Shown here in pieces: positions 15,656 through 24,750 of a stretch of 37,134 bases of DNA; the stretch's first letter is position 1; every line of letters starts with the position of its first letter. Location: contig CATLIX010000034.1 of NCBI GenBank assembly GCA_949959185.1, positions 1-37,134 of the forward strand, read 5' to 3'. The position numbers were made by a program, and so were the translations under genes. This stretch comes from an uncultured Eubacterium sp. (GTDB lineage: Bacteria > Bacillota > Clostridia > Lachnospirales > Lachnospiraceae). Under the pieces are notes generated by a model. That model had not been told where the DNA came from and did no database searches. It was given only the letters and a program-made list of their open reading frames with translations.

Positions 15656-15686
15656 CCACAACGGAATCACAGAGAGGAAATAAGTG

Positions 15687-17930
15687 ATGAAGAAGATAAA
15701 AACATGTTTCCTGCGCATACAGGAAACATACCGCAGCATGAAACAGCGTTTTAACAGTTACAGGCTGAAAAACTGGCATGAAACCGGCGTCCTTCTGTAC
15801 TGGGCAGCCGTTTTTCTGTTCAGTCTGTGCGTGGGCCTGATGTCCGGTACCTTTATGCATCCGGTCTGGCTGGGCACAGTTCTGGCAGCAGCTCTGACTT
15901 TTCCTGTTACCATGATTGTCCTGTGGCTCCTTGAGAAAATCCTGAAGCTGTTTCTCAGAAACGGAATCCGGGAGCTGCTGTCCTGGCTGCTGCTTGGCAT
16001 GGTCTGCATTCTGGTCATGACCGGGGACGTTTTTTATGCGGGAATGGAAGAAACGGTATTATTTGCAGGAATTTTCAGCCTGATTCTGGCGCTGTTGTTC
16101 AAAAGCCTGTGGGCCCTGCTGCATCACAAAGTACGGACCAGAACCATTGTGATAACGCTGGCCCTGACCGGAACATGTACAGTTACAGTTCTGGCTTTTC
16201 TGGCAGGCCGGGGTTTTGAGGATACCTATATTGAAATTTATGGAAATCTGAGCAGCCAGAATCCGGGAAAATCAATGCTTACGGAACAGGAAAAAGAGGC
16301 GTTTGAGAAATTTTCCGGGCAGGGGCCTTATACTGTGGAAACCCTTTCCTATGGCGCCGGAGACTCCGGGAGTCTTCCGGAACGAAGGGTAAACATCAGC
16401 AGATTTGCTGAAAATGACGGGCTGAATGGTTTCATGAAAGAACACTATCAGGGATACTCCCTGGACGAGGTGCCACTGACCGGCGTTATCTGGTATCCAA
16501 AAGAACAGTCCGGATGTCCAACGCTTTTTATGGTTCACGGCAATCACAACTGGATTACGGATTCTTATATGGGGTATGAATATCTGGGTACTTATCTGGC
16601 CTCCCATGGTTATGTGGTGGCGTCGGTGGATGAAAATGCCTGCAACGGACTGTCCGGTGAAAATGACGGCCGGGCTGTGCTGCTTCTGGAACATATGGAT
16701 TATATCTTATCCTGCAGCCGCCGGAAAGACAGTCCCCTGTATCAGAAAATAAATGAAGACAGTCTGGCCCTGGCAGGGCATTCCAGGGGCGGGGAAGCAA
16801 TTGCCGCGGCGTATCTGTTTAACGAACTGAATTATTATCCGGATAATGGAAACCGTACATTCGATTATCATTTTTCTATTCAGTCGCTGATAGCCATTGC
16901 GCCCACCTGCGGACAGTACCTGCCCTCCGAGCGGGATGTGGAGTTGGAAGATGCAAATTATATGGTGCTTCATGGGGCAAACGACCAGGATGTGTCCACT
17001 TTTATGGGAATGGAGCAGTATGAGAATGTGACTTTCAGCGGTGACAGAGACTGTATAAAAACCTCCCTTTATGTGGCGGGAGCCAACCATGGACAGTTCA
17101 ATTCCCGGTGGGGAATATATGATTTGCCGGAACCCATGAACCGTGCCCTGAATATCAGAAATTTTATTTCAGAGCAGGAACAGCAGCAGATTGCCAGCAT
17201 TTTTATCCATGCATTCCTGGAGGAAACGCTGGAAAGAACCAGCAAAACAGATTCAGAACAGAATTTCTGCAGAACACTGCTGACAGATTACAGAAGATAT
17301 GAGGACTTTCTGCCGGAAACACTGTATATCCAGTCTTATCAGACCTCAGATTTGCATGTGCTCTGTAATTTTGAGGAAGATGCACGTCTGGAAACAGGAA
17401 CCTCTCCGGAAGTTAAAATAGAAGCAGATCATGTAAACAGCTGGCGGGAAGAACTTCTGCATTTTTCCGACGGTAATCCCAGAGGGAATTATGCGGCAGT
17501 TTTAAAATGGGAGCCAGGAGAAGAGGAAGAGGATGACAGCAGCCAGAAAGAACCGGCGGAATTTTCCATTTCCATACCGGAGACGGATATGACCGGAAAA
17601 TATCTGCAGTTTGACGTGATGGATTTACAGGAAGATTTTGCGGAAGAAGAAAGGGAACTTCCGGAGCTTATCATAATTGCGGCGGACAGTCAGGGAAATG
17701 AGGCGGTTCTGGAAGCCCAGGATTATGCCGCTTTGTATCCGTCTTTTCCGGTGCGCCTGAACAAGCTGCAGTATTTGTGGAAAGCGGCGGAATATAAACA
17801 TCAGTTTCAGACGGTGTCCATCCCCATGGCGGATTTTACAGGTGTGGACGGAACAGAAATCTGCCGGATTACCCTTCAGTTTCCGTCAGAAAAGGGGAAA
17901 GCGGCCATTGACAATGTGGGAATCAGATAA
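15687..17930 (+). CDS. Membrane-anchored alpha/beta hydrolase with C-terminal beta domain
   Basis: This 747-residue protein has three parts. Residues 30-175 hold about five membrane helices. Residues 180-520 form an alpha/beta hydrolase with FMVHGNHNW near the oxyanion site, nucleophile elbow GHSRGGEA (Ser about 367), HGANDQDVS as the acid region and GANHGQFNSRWG with the catalytic His. Residues 540-747 look like a beta-sandwich of carbohydrate-binding type ending in AAIDNVGIR. The hydrolase lies after the last membrane segment and probably faces outside, acting on an ester of a polysaccharide or lipid; substrate is unknown. ATG 15687 or GTG 15684 both suit AGAGGAAA at 15671-15678. It follows RloB by 31 bp and precedes a response regulator by 13 bp, perhaps co-transcribed with the latter. 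Confidence 0.7.
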   Translation: MKKIKTCFLRIQETYRSMKQRFNSYRLKNWHETGVLLYWAAVFLFSLCVGLMSGTFMHPVWLGTVLAAALTFPVTMIVLWLLEKILKLFLRNGIRELLSWLLLGMVCILVMTGDVFYAGMEETVLFAGIFSLILALLFKSLWALLHHKVRTRTIVITLALTGTCTVTVLAFLAGRGFEDTYIEIYGNLSSQNPGKSMLTEQEKEAFEKFSGQGPYTVETLSYGAGDSGSLPERRVNISRFAENDGLNGFMKEHYQGYSLDEVPLTGVIWYPKEQSGCPTLFMVHGNHNWITDSYMGYEYLGTYLASHGYVVASVDENACNGLSGENDGRAVLLLEHMDYILSCSRRKDSPLYQKINEDSLALAGHSRGGEAIAAAYLFNELNYYPDNGNRTFDYHFSIQSLIAIAPTCGQYLPSERDVELEDANYMVLHGANDQDVSTFMGMEQYENVTFSGDRDCIKTSLYVAGANHGQFNSRWGIYDLPEPMNRALNIRNFISEQEQQQIASIFIHAFLEETLERTSKTDSEQNFCRTLLTDYRRYEDFLPETLYIQSYQTSDLHVLCNFEEDARLETGTSPEVKIEADHVNSWREELLHFSDGNPRGNYAAVLKWEPGEEEEDDSSQKEPAEFSISIPETDMTGKYLQFDVMDLQEDFAEEERELPELIIIAADSQGNEAVLEAQDYAALYPSFPVRLNKLQYLWKAAEYKHQFQTVSIPMADFTGVDGTEICRITLQFPSEKGKAAIDNVGIR

Positions 17931-17943
17931 CAGGTGAGTGATA

Positions 17944-18651
17944 TTGAAGGAATACATATTAATTGCAGAGGATGATAACGACATTAATCAGATGTTAAAG
18001 GAACTTCTGGAGCAGCATGGCTATGAAGTTGTCCAGTCTTATGCCGGAACGGAAGCATTGCTTTATATGCAGCAGCGGCAGCCCCAGGCGGTGATTCTGG
18101 ATTTGATGCTGCCGGGAAAATCCGGTGAAGATGTGCTCAGAGAAATGCGGGAGAAATATCCGGAAACCGGCGTGATTGTGGCTTCCGCCAGAGATGAGGT
18201 GCAGGCCAGGGTGTCGCTGCTTCGCCAGGGAGCCGATGATTATGTGGTAAAACCTTTTGATACGGAGGAACTGCTGGCCAGGCTGGAGGCAGTGCTCCGG
18301 CGCAGAGAAACTCTGCCGAAGGAAGACCGGACTTCTGATAAGGAGGAAGCAGAACGGATACTGGAATACAAAGATGTCCGTATTCTGCAGGATAATTTTC
18401 AGGTGCAGACGGGCGGGCAGGAGCTTGCTCTTACAAAACGGGAATATCTGATTCTGGAGCTGCTTATGAGCAATCCCGGAAAAGTATTTACCAAAAGCAA
18501 TATTTATGAATCGGTGTGGAATGAGGAGTTTCTGGGCGAGGACAATGCGGTAAACGTTCATATCAGCAATATCCGTCAGAAGCTGGCGAAAGCGCATCCG
18601 GGCGAGACCTATATCCGGACGGTATGGGGCATCGGATTTAAAATGGACTGA
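17944..18651 (+). CDS. OmpR-family response regulator
   Basis: The 235-residue protein has an N-terminal receiver with acidic pocket AEDDND, phospho-acceptor Asp53 in VILDLMLPGKSG and conserved Lys in YVVKPFDTEE. A winged-helix C-terminal domain (LTKREYLILELLMSNPG, DNAVNVHISNIRQKL, YIRTVWGIGFKM) binds DNA. The likely start is TTG 17944, 6 nt after AGGTGA (17932-17937); GTG 17938 sits directly against that site. The partner kinase is probably the one at 20655-21551, beyond two ABC transporter genes. That order matches systems that sense peptide antibiotics and induce a BcrAB-type exporter. About 280 bp containing palindromic repeats separate it from the transporter genes. Confidence 0.88.
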   Translation: MKEYILIAEDDNDINQMLKELLEQHGYEVVQSYAGTEALLYMQQRQPQAVILDLMLPGKSGEDVLREMREKYPETGVIVASARDEVQARVSLLRQGADDYVVKPFDTEELLARLEAVLRRRETLPKEDRTSDKEEAERILEYKDVRILQDNFQVQTGGQELALTKREYLILELLMSNPGKVFTKSNIYESVWNEEFLGEDNAVNVHISNIRQKLAKAHPGETYIRTVWGIGFKMD

Positions 18652-18730
18652 CCGGCGGCAAAACTTTATGTTTTCTTTATACTTTTTCTAAGATTTCTGA
18701 AAATCCTGCTGTTATACTGAATGCGTAAAA

Positions 18731-18803
18731 AAGAATTTTGTAAAACGAAATTCCGCGCCGCAAATGCGTCGCTCTGGCGACATATTTCCCTGCATTTGCG
18801 TGT
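18731..18803. repeat. Dispersed palindromic repeat, copy 1
   Basis: This is a 73-bp unit also found at 37061-37134. It has a short hairpin (AGAATTTTGT pairing with ACGAAATTCC, imperfect) and then a long one: CGCAAATGC pairs with GCATTTGCG around an inner GTCGC/GCGAC stem. The two copies are about 88-90 percent identical by eye and differ mostly in loops. It lies in the gap (18652-18932) between the response regulator and the ABC transporter genes. A TATACT at 18713-18718 just upstream might be a -10 element for the transporter. Confidence 0.85.
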
Positions 18804-18820
18804 GCATCTTTGTTTTTATT

Positions 18821-18870
18821 TTATAGGAAAGATACTTTCACGCTTTGGCGTGACAAGGTCTTTCCTATAA
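18821..18870. repeat. Inverted repeat with inner hairpin
   Basis: TTATAGGAAAGA (18821-18832) is perfectly complementary to TCTTTCCTATAA (18859-18870), and TCACGC (18838-18843) to GCGTGA (18848-18853) inside it. T-rich sequence precedes and an A-run follows, so it could terminate transcription from the minus side. On the plus side no T-run follows. It is adjacent to the dispersed repeat and may be part of the same inserted unit. The second copy of that repeat runs off the window, so this cannot be tested here. Confidence 0.75.
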
Positions 18871-18932
18871 GATAAAAAAACATCCCCCTGGGACGCTAAT
18901 GAAAAATGTCCCCGGACAGCAGGAGGAACAGT

Positions 18933-19841
18933 ATGGATTATGTATTAAAGACAGAGGGACTCACCAAAAAGTACGGAAAGCATACGGTGGTGAATCGTGT
19001 GAACATGCATGTGAGAAAAGGAGATATCTATGGATTTATCGGGAGAAACGGAGCCGGGAAGACCACTTTTATGCGCATGGTATCAGGGCTTGCTCTGCCG
19101 GCAGAGGGAACCATGGAACTGTTCGGCTCTCAGGAACTGGAGCAGCAGAGACTGCGTGTCGGAAGCCTGATTGAGCAGCCGGGCCTTTATCGGAACATGA
19201 CCGCCAGGGAAAATATGGAAACCGTGCGGCGGGAACTGGGAATTCCGGAAAAAAGCGCAGTGGATGATATGCTGGAATTTGTAAGATTATCCGGGACAGG
19301 AAAGAAAAAGGTGAAAAATTTTTCCATGGGCATGAAACAGAGGCTTGGCATTGCCATTGCATTGTTCAATAATCCGGATTTTCTGATTCTGGATGAACCC
19401 ATCAACGGACTGGACCCTGCAGGAATTAAAGAAATCCGGGATTTACTGCTGAGACTCAACGAGGAAAAACAGATTACCATTCTGATTTCCAGCCATATTT
19501 TGGGGGAATTGTCCAAAATAGCCACCCGGTACGGGATTATCAAAGACGGAGTTCTGGTGGAGGAATTTGACAAAGAGGAGCTGGAATACCGCTGCCGGCG
19601 CTGTCAGAAGCTGGTGGTGGACGACGTGGAACGTGCCGCTGCCATTCTGGAGGAGTGCCATGTGAACAGTTATGATGTACCGGAGCCCGGAATGCTGCGG
19701 GTGTTTGAGAACCTGGAGGAAGCCTGGAAAGTGAATCAGAATCTGGTAAACGGAGGAGTAAAGGTTCTGGAAAGCTATCGGGCAGGACAGGATTTGGAAG
19801 GCTATTTTATGGATTTGCTGGGAGGTGGAGAAAATGATTAA
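18933..19841 (+). CDS. BcrA-like ABC transporter ATP-binding protein
   Basis: The 302-residue ATPase is of the lantibiotic/bacitracin exporter type. Walker A is GRNGAGKTT, the Q-loop region SLIEQPGLYRNMTARENM, the signature NFSMGMKQRLGIA, Walker B FLILDEPINGLDP and the switch ISSHILGEL. The C-terminal 90 residues are the variable regulatory tail usual for this subfamily. ATG 18933 has AGGAGGA at 18921-18927; an in-frame ATG at 18906 lacks one. It overlaps the permease gene by 8 bp. With the permease it should form a two-subunit exporter or membrane-extraction complex, controlled by the flanking two-component genes. Confidence 0.88.
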   Translation: MDYVLKTEGLTKKYGKHTVVNRVNMHVRKGDIYGFIGRNGAGKTTFMRMVSGLALPAEGTMELFGSQELEQQRLRVGSLIEQPGLYRNMTARENMETVRRELGIPEKSAVDDMLEFVRLSGTGKKKVKNFSMGMKQRLGIAIALFNNPDFLILDEPINGLDPAGIKEIRDLLLRLNEEKQITILISSHILGELSKIATRYGIIKDGVLVEEFDKEELEYRCRRCQKLVVDDVERAAAILEECHVNSYDVPEPGMLRVFENLEEAWKVNQNLVNGGVKVLESYRAGQDLEGYFMDLLGGGEND

Positions 19842-20658
19842 CATACTGAGTGGTGAATGGTATAAAATTCGAAAGGAAAAGACGTTTTATGTGTGTCTGA
19901 TGTCCGTTGCCATTCTTGTGGGATTATTGTATTTCACACTGTTTATGGTAGATGAAATCAGAAACCAGCAGCCGGCTGAAGGGGGAACAGGAATTTATGT
20001 TTACAGTGAAGAAGAACTCAGTGAGGGGCCATATATATATCAGGTGGGAATTATGGGAGTTTTGCAGCAGATGCTGAACGGTCATTTTACCGTTTTTATT
20101 ATGGCTGTGTTTGCCAGTATTTTTGTGATAAAAGAATATACGGATGGCGCAGTAAAAAATATTGTGGGAAAAGGCTATTCCAGAGCTTCTGTTTTTCTCA
20201 GCAAGCTGCTGATTACGGAGCTGGCCGCAATGGTGATTCTGGGAGTGACTTTTGTGTGCTGTATCCTGGCAGGCGGATTGCTTATGGGAAAAGAAGGGCT
20301 TCAGGCCATGAACTGGAGAGAAACAGCGGCCTATATGGGAATGCAGATCATAATCAGCATGTCCGTTACGGGAATTGCGGTGCTGGTGGGAGAACTGACC
20401 AGAAGTCTGGCAGCAGGAATTTCCATCAGTACGGGAATTATAATCTTCTCCACATCTCTGCTGGCCGGTGCGGATACACTGCTCTCTGTATTCAGTATAC
20501 AGCCTTCCCGGTACTGGCCGCTGAGCCTGCAGATGGAATGCCCGGTCAGCGGGCTGGAACAGGAATTCGTGATGCGGGGAATCGGCGCGTCTCTGGCCTG
20601 GCTTTTTCTGGCGGTTTTTCTGGGAATTTTCCATTTTCAAAAGGCGGATGTAACATGA
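19834..20658 (+). CDS. ABC-2 type permease subunit (BcrB-like)
   Basis: The 274-residue membrane protein has six hydrophobic helices. It opens MINILSGEWYKIRKEKTFYVCL, with the first helix at about residues 18-38, an extracellular loop (RNQQPAEGGTGIYVYSEEEL), then the remaining helices, including FIMAVFASIFVIKEYTDGAVKNI, the characteristic ABC-2 segment. It is the partner of the upstream ATPase. Start ATG 19834 follows GGAGGTGGAG. The stop overlaps the histidine kinase start as ATGA. Substrate is not readable; peptide antibiotic export or resistance is inferred from the locus plan. Confidence 0.83.
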   Translation: MINILSGEWYKIRKEKTFYVCLMSVAILVGLLYFTLFMVDEIRNQQPAEGGTGIYVYSEEELSEGPYIYQVGIMGVLQQMLNGHFTVFIMAVFASIFVIKEYTDGAVKNIVGKGYSRASVFLSKLLITELAAMVILGVTFVCCILAGGLLMGKEGLQAMNWRETAAYMGMQIIISMSVTGIAVLVGELTRSLAAGISISTGIIIFSTSLLAGADTLLSVFSIQPSRYWPLSLQMECPVSGLEQEFVMRGIGASLAWLFLAVFLGIFHFQKADVT

Positions 20659-21551
20659 ACCTGTGGATGATAATTGTAATACTGGCAGCCGGGGCGGGCA
20701 TTTTCTCCCTTCGTCTTTTCTGTTACGGAAAGCAGGTCAGGCATTTGAGAAAACAGCTGGAATTTTTGAAAGCAGAGGACAGCAATCAGTTGCTGACCTC
20801 TGTTTGTGCAGTAGGGCAGACGGAAGAAATGATTTCTGCCATGAATCAGGTGCTGGAAAAAATCAGAGAGGAACAGCGGAGGCTGTACCGGGCAAACAGA
20901 AGCTACCGGGAGAGTATTACGGGCATTTCTCACGATATCCGCACACCGCTCACATCAGTGAAAGGTTATGTGCAGCTTCTGGGGCATCCGGGAATCCCGA
21001 AAGAGAAAAAAGAACAGTATCTGAAAACCGTGGAGCGGCGGATGGAGGACCTGGCAGAACTGTTAAACCAGTTTTTTGAATATGCCAGGCTGGAAGCCGG
21101 GGAACTGGAACTGAAACGGGAAAAACTGAATGTGACGAATCTGTTTGCAGAAACTGTTTCCATGTTTTATGAGGATTTTCTGGAAAAAGGCTGTGAGCCT
21201 GCGGTGGAAGTTCCCAGGGAACCATGTTTTGTGTACGGAGACGCTCATGCATGGCAGCGGATGACAGAGAATCTGATAAAAAACGCACTGGTACATGGAA
21301 CCGGAGGATATGTTTTTTCTCTGGTGCGGAAACAGGAAAGAACAGTTCTGCGGATAGCCAACGAGACAGAAAACATTCAGGAGCGGGATTTGGAACAGAT
21401 TTTTGAGCGTTTTTATACCACAGACCAGTCCGGAAACCGCAGAGGTACCGGACTGGGACTTGCCATTGCCAGAGAATTTGCCGAAAAGATGGGCGGGGAA
21501 ATCCAGGCCAGTCTGAAACATGGTATCTTTGAGGTGGAAGTGCGGTTTTGA
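20655..21551 (+). CDS. Histidine kinase of the exporter locus
   Basis: The 298-residue sensor kinase has a single N-terminal membrane helix (about residues 2-22) and no extracellular domain. Then come a coiled linker, the H-box ISHDIRTPLTS with His93, N-box NLIKNALVHG, and G-boxes ending GTGLGLAIAREFAEKMGG. With no visible input domain it probably senses through the membrane or through the ABC transporter encoded before it, as intramembrane-sensing kinases of peptide-resistance modules do. Its stop is followed by about 100 bp and then a convergent gene; I see no clear terminator there. Its likely partner is the regulator at 17944. Confidence 0.87.
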   Translation: MNLWMIIVILAAGAGIFSLRLFCYGKQVRHLRKQLEFLKAEDSNQLLTSVCAVGQTEEMISAMNQVLEKIREEQRRLYRANRSYRESITGISHDIRTPLTSVKGYVQLLGHPGIPKEKKEQYLKTVERRMEDLAELLNQFFEYARLEAGELELKREKLNVTNLFAETVSMFYEDFLEKGCEPAVEVPREPCFVYGDAHAWQRMTENLIKNALVHGTGGYVFSLVRKQERTVLRIANETENIQERDLEQIFERFYTTDQSGNRRGTGLGLAIAREFAEKMGGEIQASLKHGIFEVEVRF

Positions 21552-21654
21552 TGTCACAGATTTCTGTTTTACTGATAAAAGCAGGCTTCTGTAAGGGCTA
21601 TGGACGAATTACCGGAATTTTTTTCAGTTCTTACGCTTTCAATTCTTAATTTTG

Positions 21655-22338
21655 TTACACGGTAAGGGGAACAGCGAATTCGTACGGCAGACTTCCGATT
21701 GTCATGGGGTCCGTCTGGGTGATAAGCTCATCGTCGCCATAAAAATATATAACATGAACGTCATTGTAGTTTTTGCTTTCCTGCGGGATGACTGCGTTTC
21801 CTTTCAGGAGGCTGTACTGTCCGTTGATATAATATTCCGCATATAACGTATTTACATCCAGGTCACTGCTTTGATTTCTGGCGCCGCACAGTATGACATT
21901 GTTGTGACGGTTTCCGATGGAGTCCACCAGGTAAGGTTCCAGCTTGTAAAAATTACCTTTGGGCGTGTATACTGACATGGTATCCATATGAAAAAGAGAG
22001 TCTGAAAAAGTTTCCGATGCAATGGAATCATTGTCACTGTCATCATCAGCAGGATCCTGTCCCGGATCTGCAAGCTGCTGCTTCAGATGCTGCGTTTTAT
22101 TTACAGAATCCTTATATAAATTACTGATGGTATCCTTTTCATTTTTGAGCTGAGCATTTTCCTGTACCAGCCTGTCATTTTCCTGAGACAGGGAATCGGC
22201 TTTGTCTTTATAGTCGTTGTATTCATGGATTAACTGATTTATCATAATCTCCATGAAATCTTCATGATTTACCGTGATACCGCTGTTGGCAATATCGTTT
22301 TCAATTTCTGAATTTTGATAGAATATATAACAGATCAT
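21655..22338 (-). CDS. Unidentified coiled-coil protein with C-terminal beta domain
   Basis: I do not recognise this 227-residue protein. Residues 20-90 are a heptad-rich coiled coil (DSLSQENDRLVQENAQLKNE). An acidic spacer (PGQDPADDDSDNDS) follows, then about 110 residues of beta-rich sequence. LDVNTLYAEYYINGQYSLLKG and DPMTIGSLPYEFAVPLTV recall the NPCBM-like domains of Clostridial surface and signalling proteins. There is no signal peptide or membrane helix. An in-frame TGA lies two codons before the ATG, with GAGGT too close to it to be a good ribosome site. It may therefore be a gene that lost its 5' part, or start at a later Met such as MEIMINQL. It is convergent with the histidine kinase and divergent from the transporter operon. 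Confidence 0.55.
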   Translation of the reverse strand: MICYIFYQNSEIENDIANSGITVNHEDFMEIMINQLIHEYNDYKDKADSLSQENDRLVQENAQLKNEKDTISNLYKDSVNKTQHLKQQLADPGQDPADDDSDNDSIASETFSDSLFHMDTMSVYTPKGNFYKLEPYLVDSIGNRHNNVILCGARNQSSDLDVNTLYAEYYINGQYSLLKGNAVIPQESKNYNDVHVIYFYGDDELITQTDPMTIGSLPYEFAVPLTV

Positions 22339-22439
22339 ACCTCAAAAAATACAAATCATCCCATATCCACCAAAGCAAAATTTTTATCTGCTATTATAAT
22401 AATGTAAGCAGTGAATGGATAGCACTTATGACTGTCCGA

Positions 22440-22478
22440 GACATGGGAAGCTCTGTGCCGGGACAGAGCGATCATGTC
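22440..22478 (+). promoter_or_regulatory. Two-tier hairpin in the leader of the amino-acid transporter operon
   Basis: GACATG (22440-22445) pairs with CATGTC (22473-22478), and inside it GCTCTGT (22450-22456) pairs with ACAGAGC (22463-22469). It ends just before the ribosome site AAGGTGAGG of the first transporter gene. A TATAAT at 22395-22400 upstream would place it in the 5' untranslated region, though no good -35 is visible. No T-run follows. It may be an attenuator or a protein-binding hairpin. Confidence 0.4.
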
Positions 22479-22497
22479 AGACGAAAGGTGAGGAAAA

Positions 22498-24750
22498 ATG
22501 GTTTTACAAAAAAGAATGGCGCTTTTAACACTTGCCCTTTTAGGGATACTTTGCCTTGGGGGATGTGGAAGGAAGGAAAATGAAAAAATCACTTCCATAG
22601 AACAGCTCAACAATCCGGCCTGTACGATTGGCGTTCCGGAAGGCGGGGCAGGTATGTATATGGCGGAAAAATATCTGCCGGAGGCGGAGCATAAAACATT
22701 TTCCGGCAACACTTCGGGGTATCTTGCCATTTCCCAGGGAAAACTGGACGGGTTTGTTTATGACCGGGTAATGATGGAATTTGCGATTGCCAGCGGTCTT
22801 GAGAATGTGGAGATTTTAGAGGAAAATCTGGGAGAAAGTATGGATGTGGCTGTGGGAATTTCACCCAAAAGCCAGGTTGACAATTTAAAGGATAAAGTGA
22901 ACCGGTTTCTGTCGGAAGCAAGAGCCGAGGGAACGCTGGATGATATGTATGACCGCTGGGTAAGCAGGGCGGAGGGAACCATGCCCAAAATACAGGCGTC
23001 ACAGACGCCGGACTGTAAGCTTAGGGTGGGAACCACAGGGACGGTTGAGCCTTTCAGCTACTATGAGGGGACGACTCTCACCGGATATGATGTGGAGCTG
23101 GTTTACCGTTTTGGAGCGTGGCTGAATGCGGAAGTGGAAATTAAGATTTACGACTATGATGGAATTATTGCCGCGGCCGAGGCCGGCGATATTGACTGTA
23201 TTATGGCGAATTTAAATGCCACCGAGGAAAGACGCAGGCATATCGAATTTTCCGATTGTGTTTATCCTTCGGTGACTGCCGTTATGGTAAGGTCAAAACA
23301 GAAAGCCAGCACGGAGAAAAAATACGAGACGCTTTCGGATTTTGCCGGAGCAAGGTTTGCAGCGTTAAGCGGAGGGGTTTACGATAAACTGTTACAGGAA
23401 GTAATTGCGGATGCAAAAGACTTTTCCTACTACAATTCTGTTCCCGATATTGTCGCAGCCCTTAAGGCAGGCCGTGTGGACGCGGGGGCGTTGGATGAAC
23501 CGCTGGCACAGCTTGCGGCGGCAAAAAATGAAGGCCTGAAAATTTTTGAAGAACCTGTCGTGCGGGATAAATATGGATATGCTTTTCCCAAGGGAAGCCC
23601 TTTGCGGGAACAGTTTAATGAAGTTATTGCAAAGTTTAAAGAGGACGGAACAATCGAATCCTTAAAGGAAAAATGGCTTGGGGCGGATGATGGCATAAAG
23701 GTATTAATGGAGCAGGACTGGCCGGGGGATAAGGGAACCATCCGGTACTATTATGATGGCACCCATGAGCCTATGACTTATCTTGGAAGCGGCGGCGAAC
23801 CTTTAGGGCTTGAGATAGATCTGCTGCTTTTGATTGCACGTGAACTGGATAGGAAGGTGGAGATGACAACATGTGAATTTGCTTCGCTGATAACCGCCCT
23901 TGAAAGCGGGAAGGCGGATGTGGTCAGCGGAAGCCTTTCCATCACGGAAGAAAGAGCGAAGCGGGTAGATTTTGCAGATACTCATTATGACTCGGCTATG
24001 GTACTTCTGGTGTGTGATCTGGATGGGGAATTGCAGGAAAGAGGTTTCCGGGCAAGTCTTGAGGATAGCTTTCAAAGCACTTTTGTAGTGGAGGGGCGCT
24101 GGCGGCTGATTTTGCGGGGGCTTGGCGTCACCATACTGATTTCTGTCTTTTCAGGATTTTTTGGCCTGTGCCTTGGCTTTGGAATATGTATGCTGCGCCG
24201 GATCAGTTGTAAGCCGACTCAGTGGTTCGGAGCGGTCTTTGTCCGTGTGATTCAGGGAACCCCTATCGTAGTCTTTCTGATGATTTTATACTATGGAATT
24301 TTTGGTTCGGCGGATATTTCTGAAATTCTGGTTGCGATTATTGGATTTTCCATTAATTTTGCGGCCTATTCATCAGAGATGATACGGACAGGAATAGAAA
24401 CTGTGGATAAGGGGCAAAGCGAGGCAGCCCTTGCTATGGGCTATACGAAAGGCCAGACATTTTTTAAGATTGTATTGCCCCAGGCGGCCGGAAATTTTAT
24501 TCCTGTGTTGAAAGGCGAATTTATTTCCATGGTAAAAATGACGTCAGTAGTAGGATATATTGCTGTACAGGATCTGACAAAAGTATCTGACATTATACGC
24601 TCGCGTACCATGGAGGCGTTCTTTCCACTGATAATGACAGCAGTAATTTATTTTGTGATTGCCAATATGATGACGGCAGCTCTCTCAGTTGCAGAGAGGA
24701 AAGTTGCACCGAAACGGAAGAAACGCAGTTTAAAGGGGGTGCGCATGTGA
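22498..24750 (+). CDS. Fused amino-acid ABC transporter: substrate-binding domains plus permease
   Basis: This 750-residue polar-amino-acid ABC transporter has a lipoprotein signal peptide (lipobox LGGC, Cys23). Next comes a half substrate-binding domain (about 30-165: its second lobe and closing helix), then a complete type-3 domain (172-394) with [11 protein letters not shown] and [14 protein letters not shown] first-lobe-only domain (412-507) with [12 protein letters not shown] and [13 protein letters not shown] follows, and last a GlnP/HisM-type permease (about 535-735) with [22 protein letters not shown] as the ATPase-coupling loop. The two half domains could complete one another. The ATPase gene starts inside the last codon (GTGATG). 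Substrate is an amino acid, not further defined. It begins a five-gene unit. Confidence 0.88.
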   Translation: MVLQKRMALLTLALLGILCLGGCGRKENEKITSIEQLNNPACTIGVPEGGAGMYMAEKYLPEAEHKTFSGNTSGYLAISQGKLDGFVYDRVMMEFAIASGLENVEILEENLGESMDVAVGISPKSQVDNLKDKVNRFLSEARAEGTLDDMYDRWVSRAEGTMPKIQASQTPDCKLRVGTTGTVEPFSYYEGTTLTGYDVELVYRFGAWLNAEVEIKIYDYDGIIAAAEAGDIDCIMANLNATEERRRHIEFSDCVYPSVTAVMVRSKQKASTEKKYETLSDFAGARFAALSGGVYDKLLQEVIADAKDFSYYNSVPDIVAALKAGRVDAGALDEPLAQLAAAKNEGLKIFEEPVVRDKYGYAFPKGSPLREQFNEVIAKFKEDGTIESLKEKWLGADDGIKVLMEQDWPGDKGTIRYYYDGTHEPMTYLGSGGEPLGLEIDLLLLIARELDRKVEMTTCEFASLITALESGKADVVSGSLSITEERAKRVDFADTHYDSAMVLLVCDLDGELQERGFRASLEDSFQSTFVVEGRWRLILRGLGVTILISVFSGFFGLCLGFGICMLRRISCKPTQWFGAVFVRVIQGTPIVVFLMILYYGIFGSADISEILVAIIGFSINFAAYSSEMIRTGIETVDKGQSEAALAMGYTKGQTFFKIVLPQAAGNFIPVLKGEFISMVKMTSVVGYIAVQDLTKVSDIIRSRTMEAFFPLIMTAVIYFVIANMMTAALSVAERKVAPKRKKRSLKGVRM

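Noticed and set aside
20256-20654. N-terminal extension of the histidine kinase
   Set aside because: This part of the frame lies within the permease gene; the ATGA overlap at 20655 and the membrane helix right after it fix the start.
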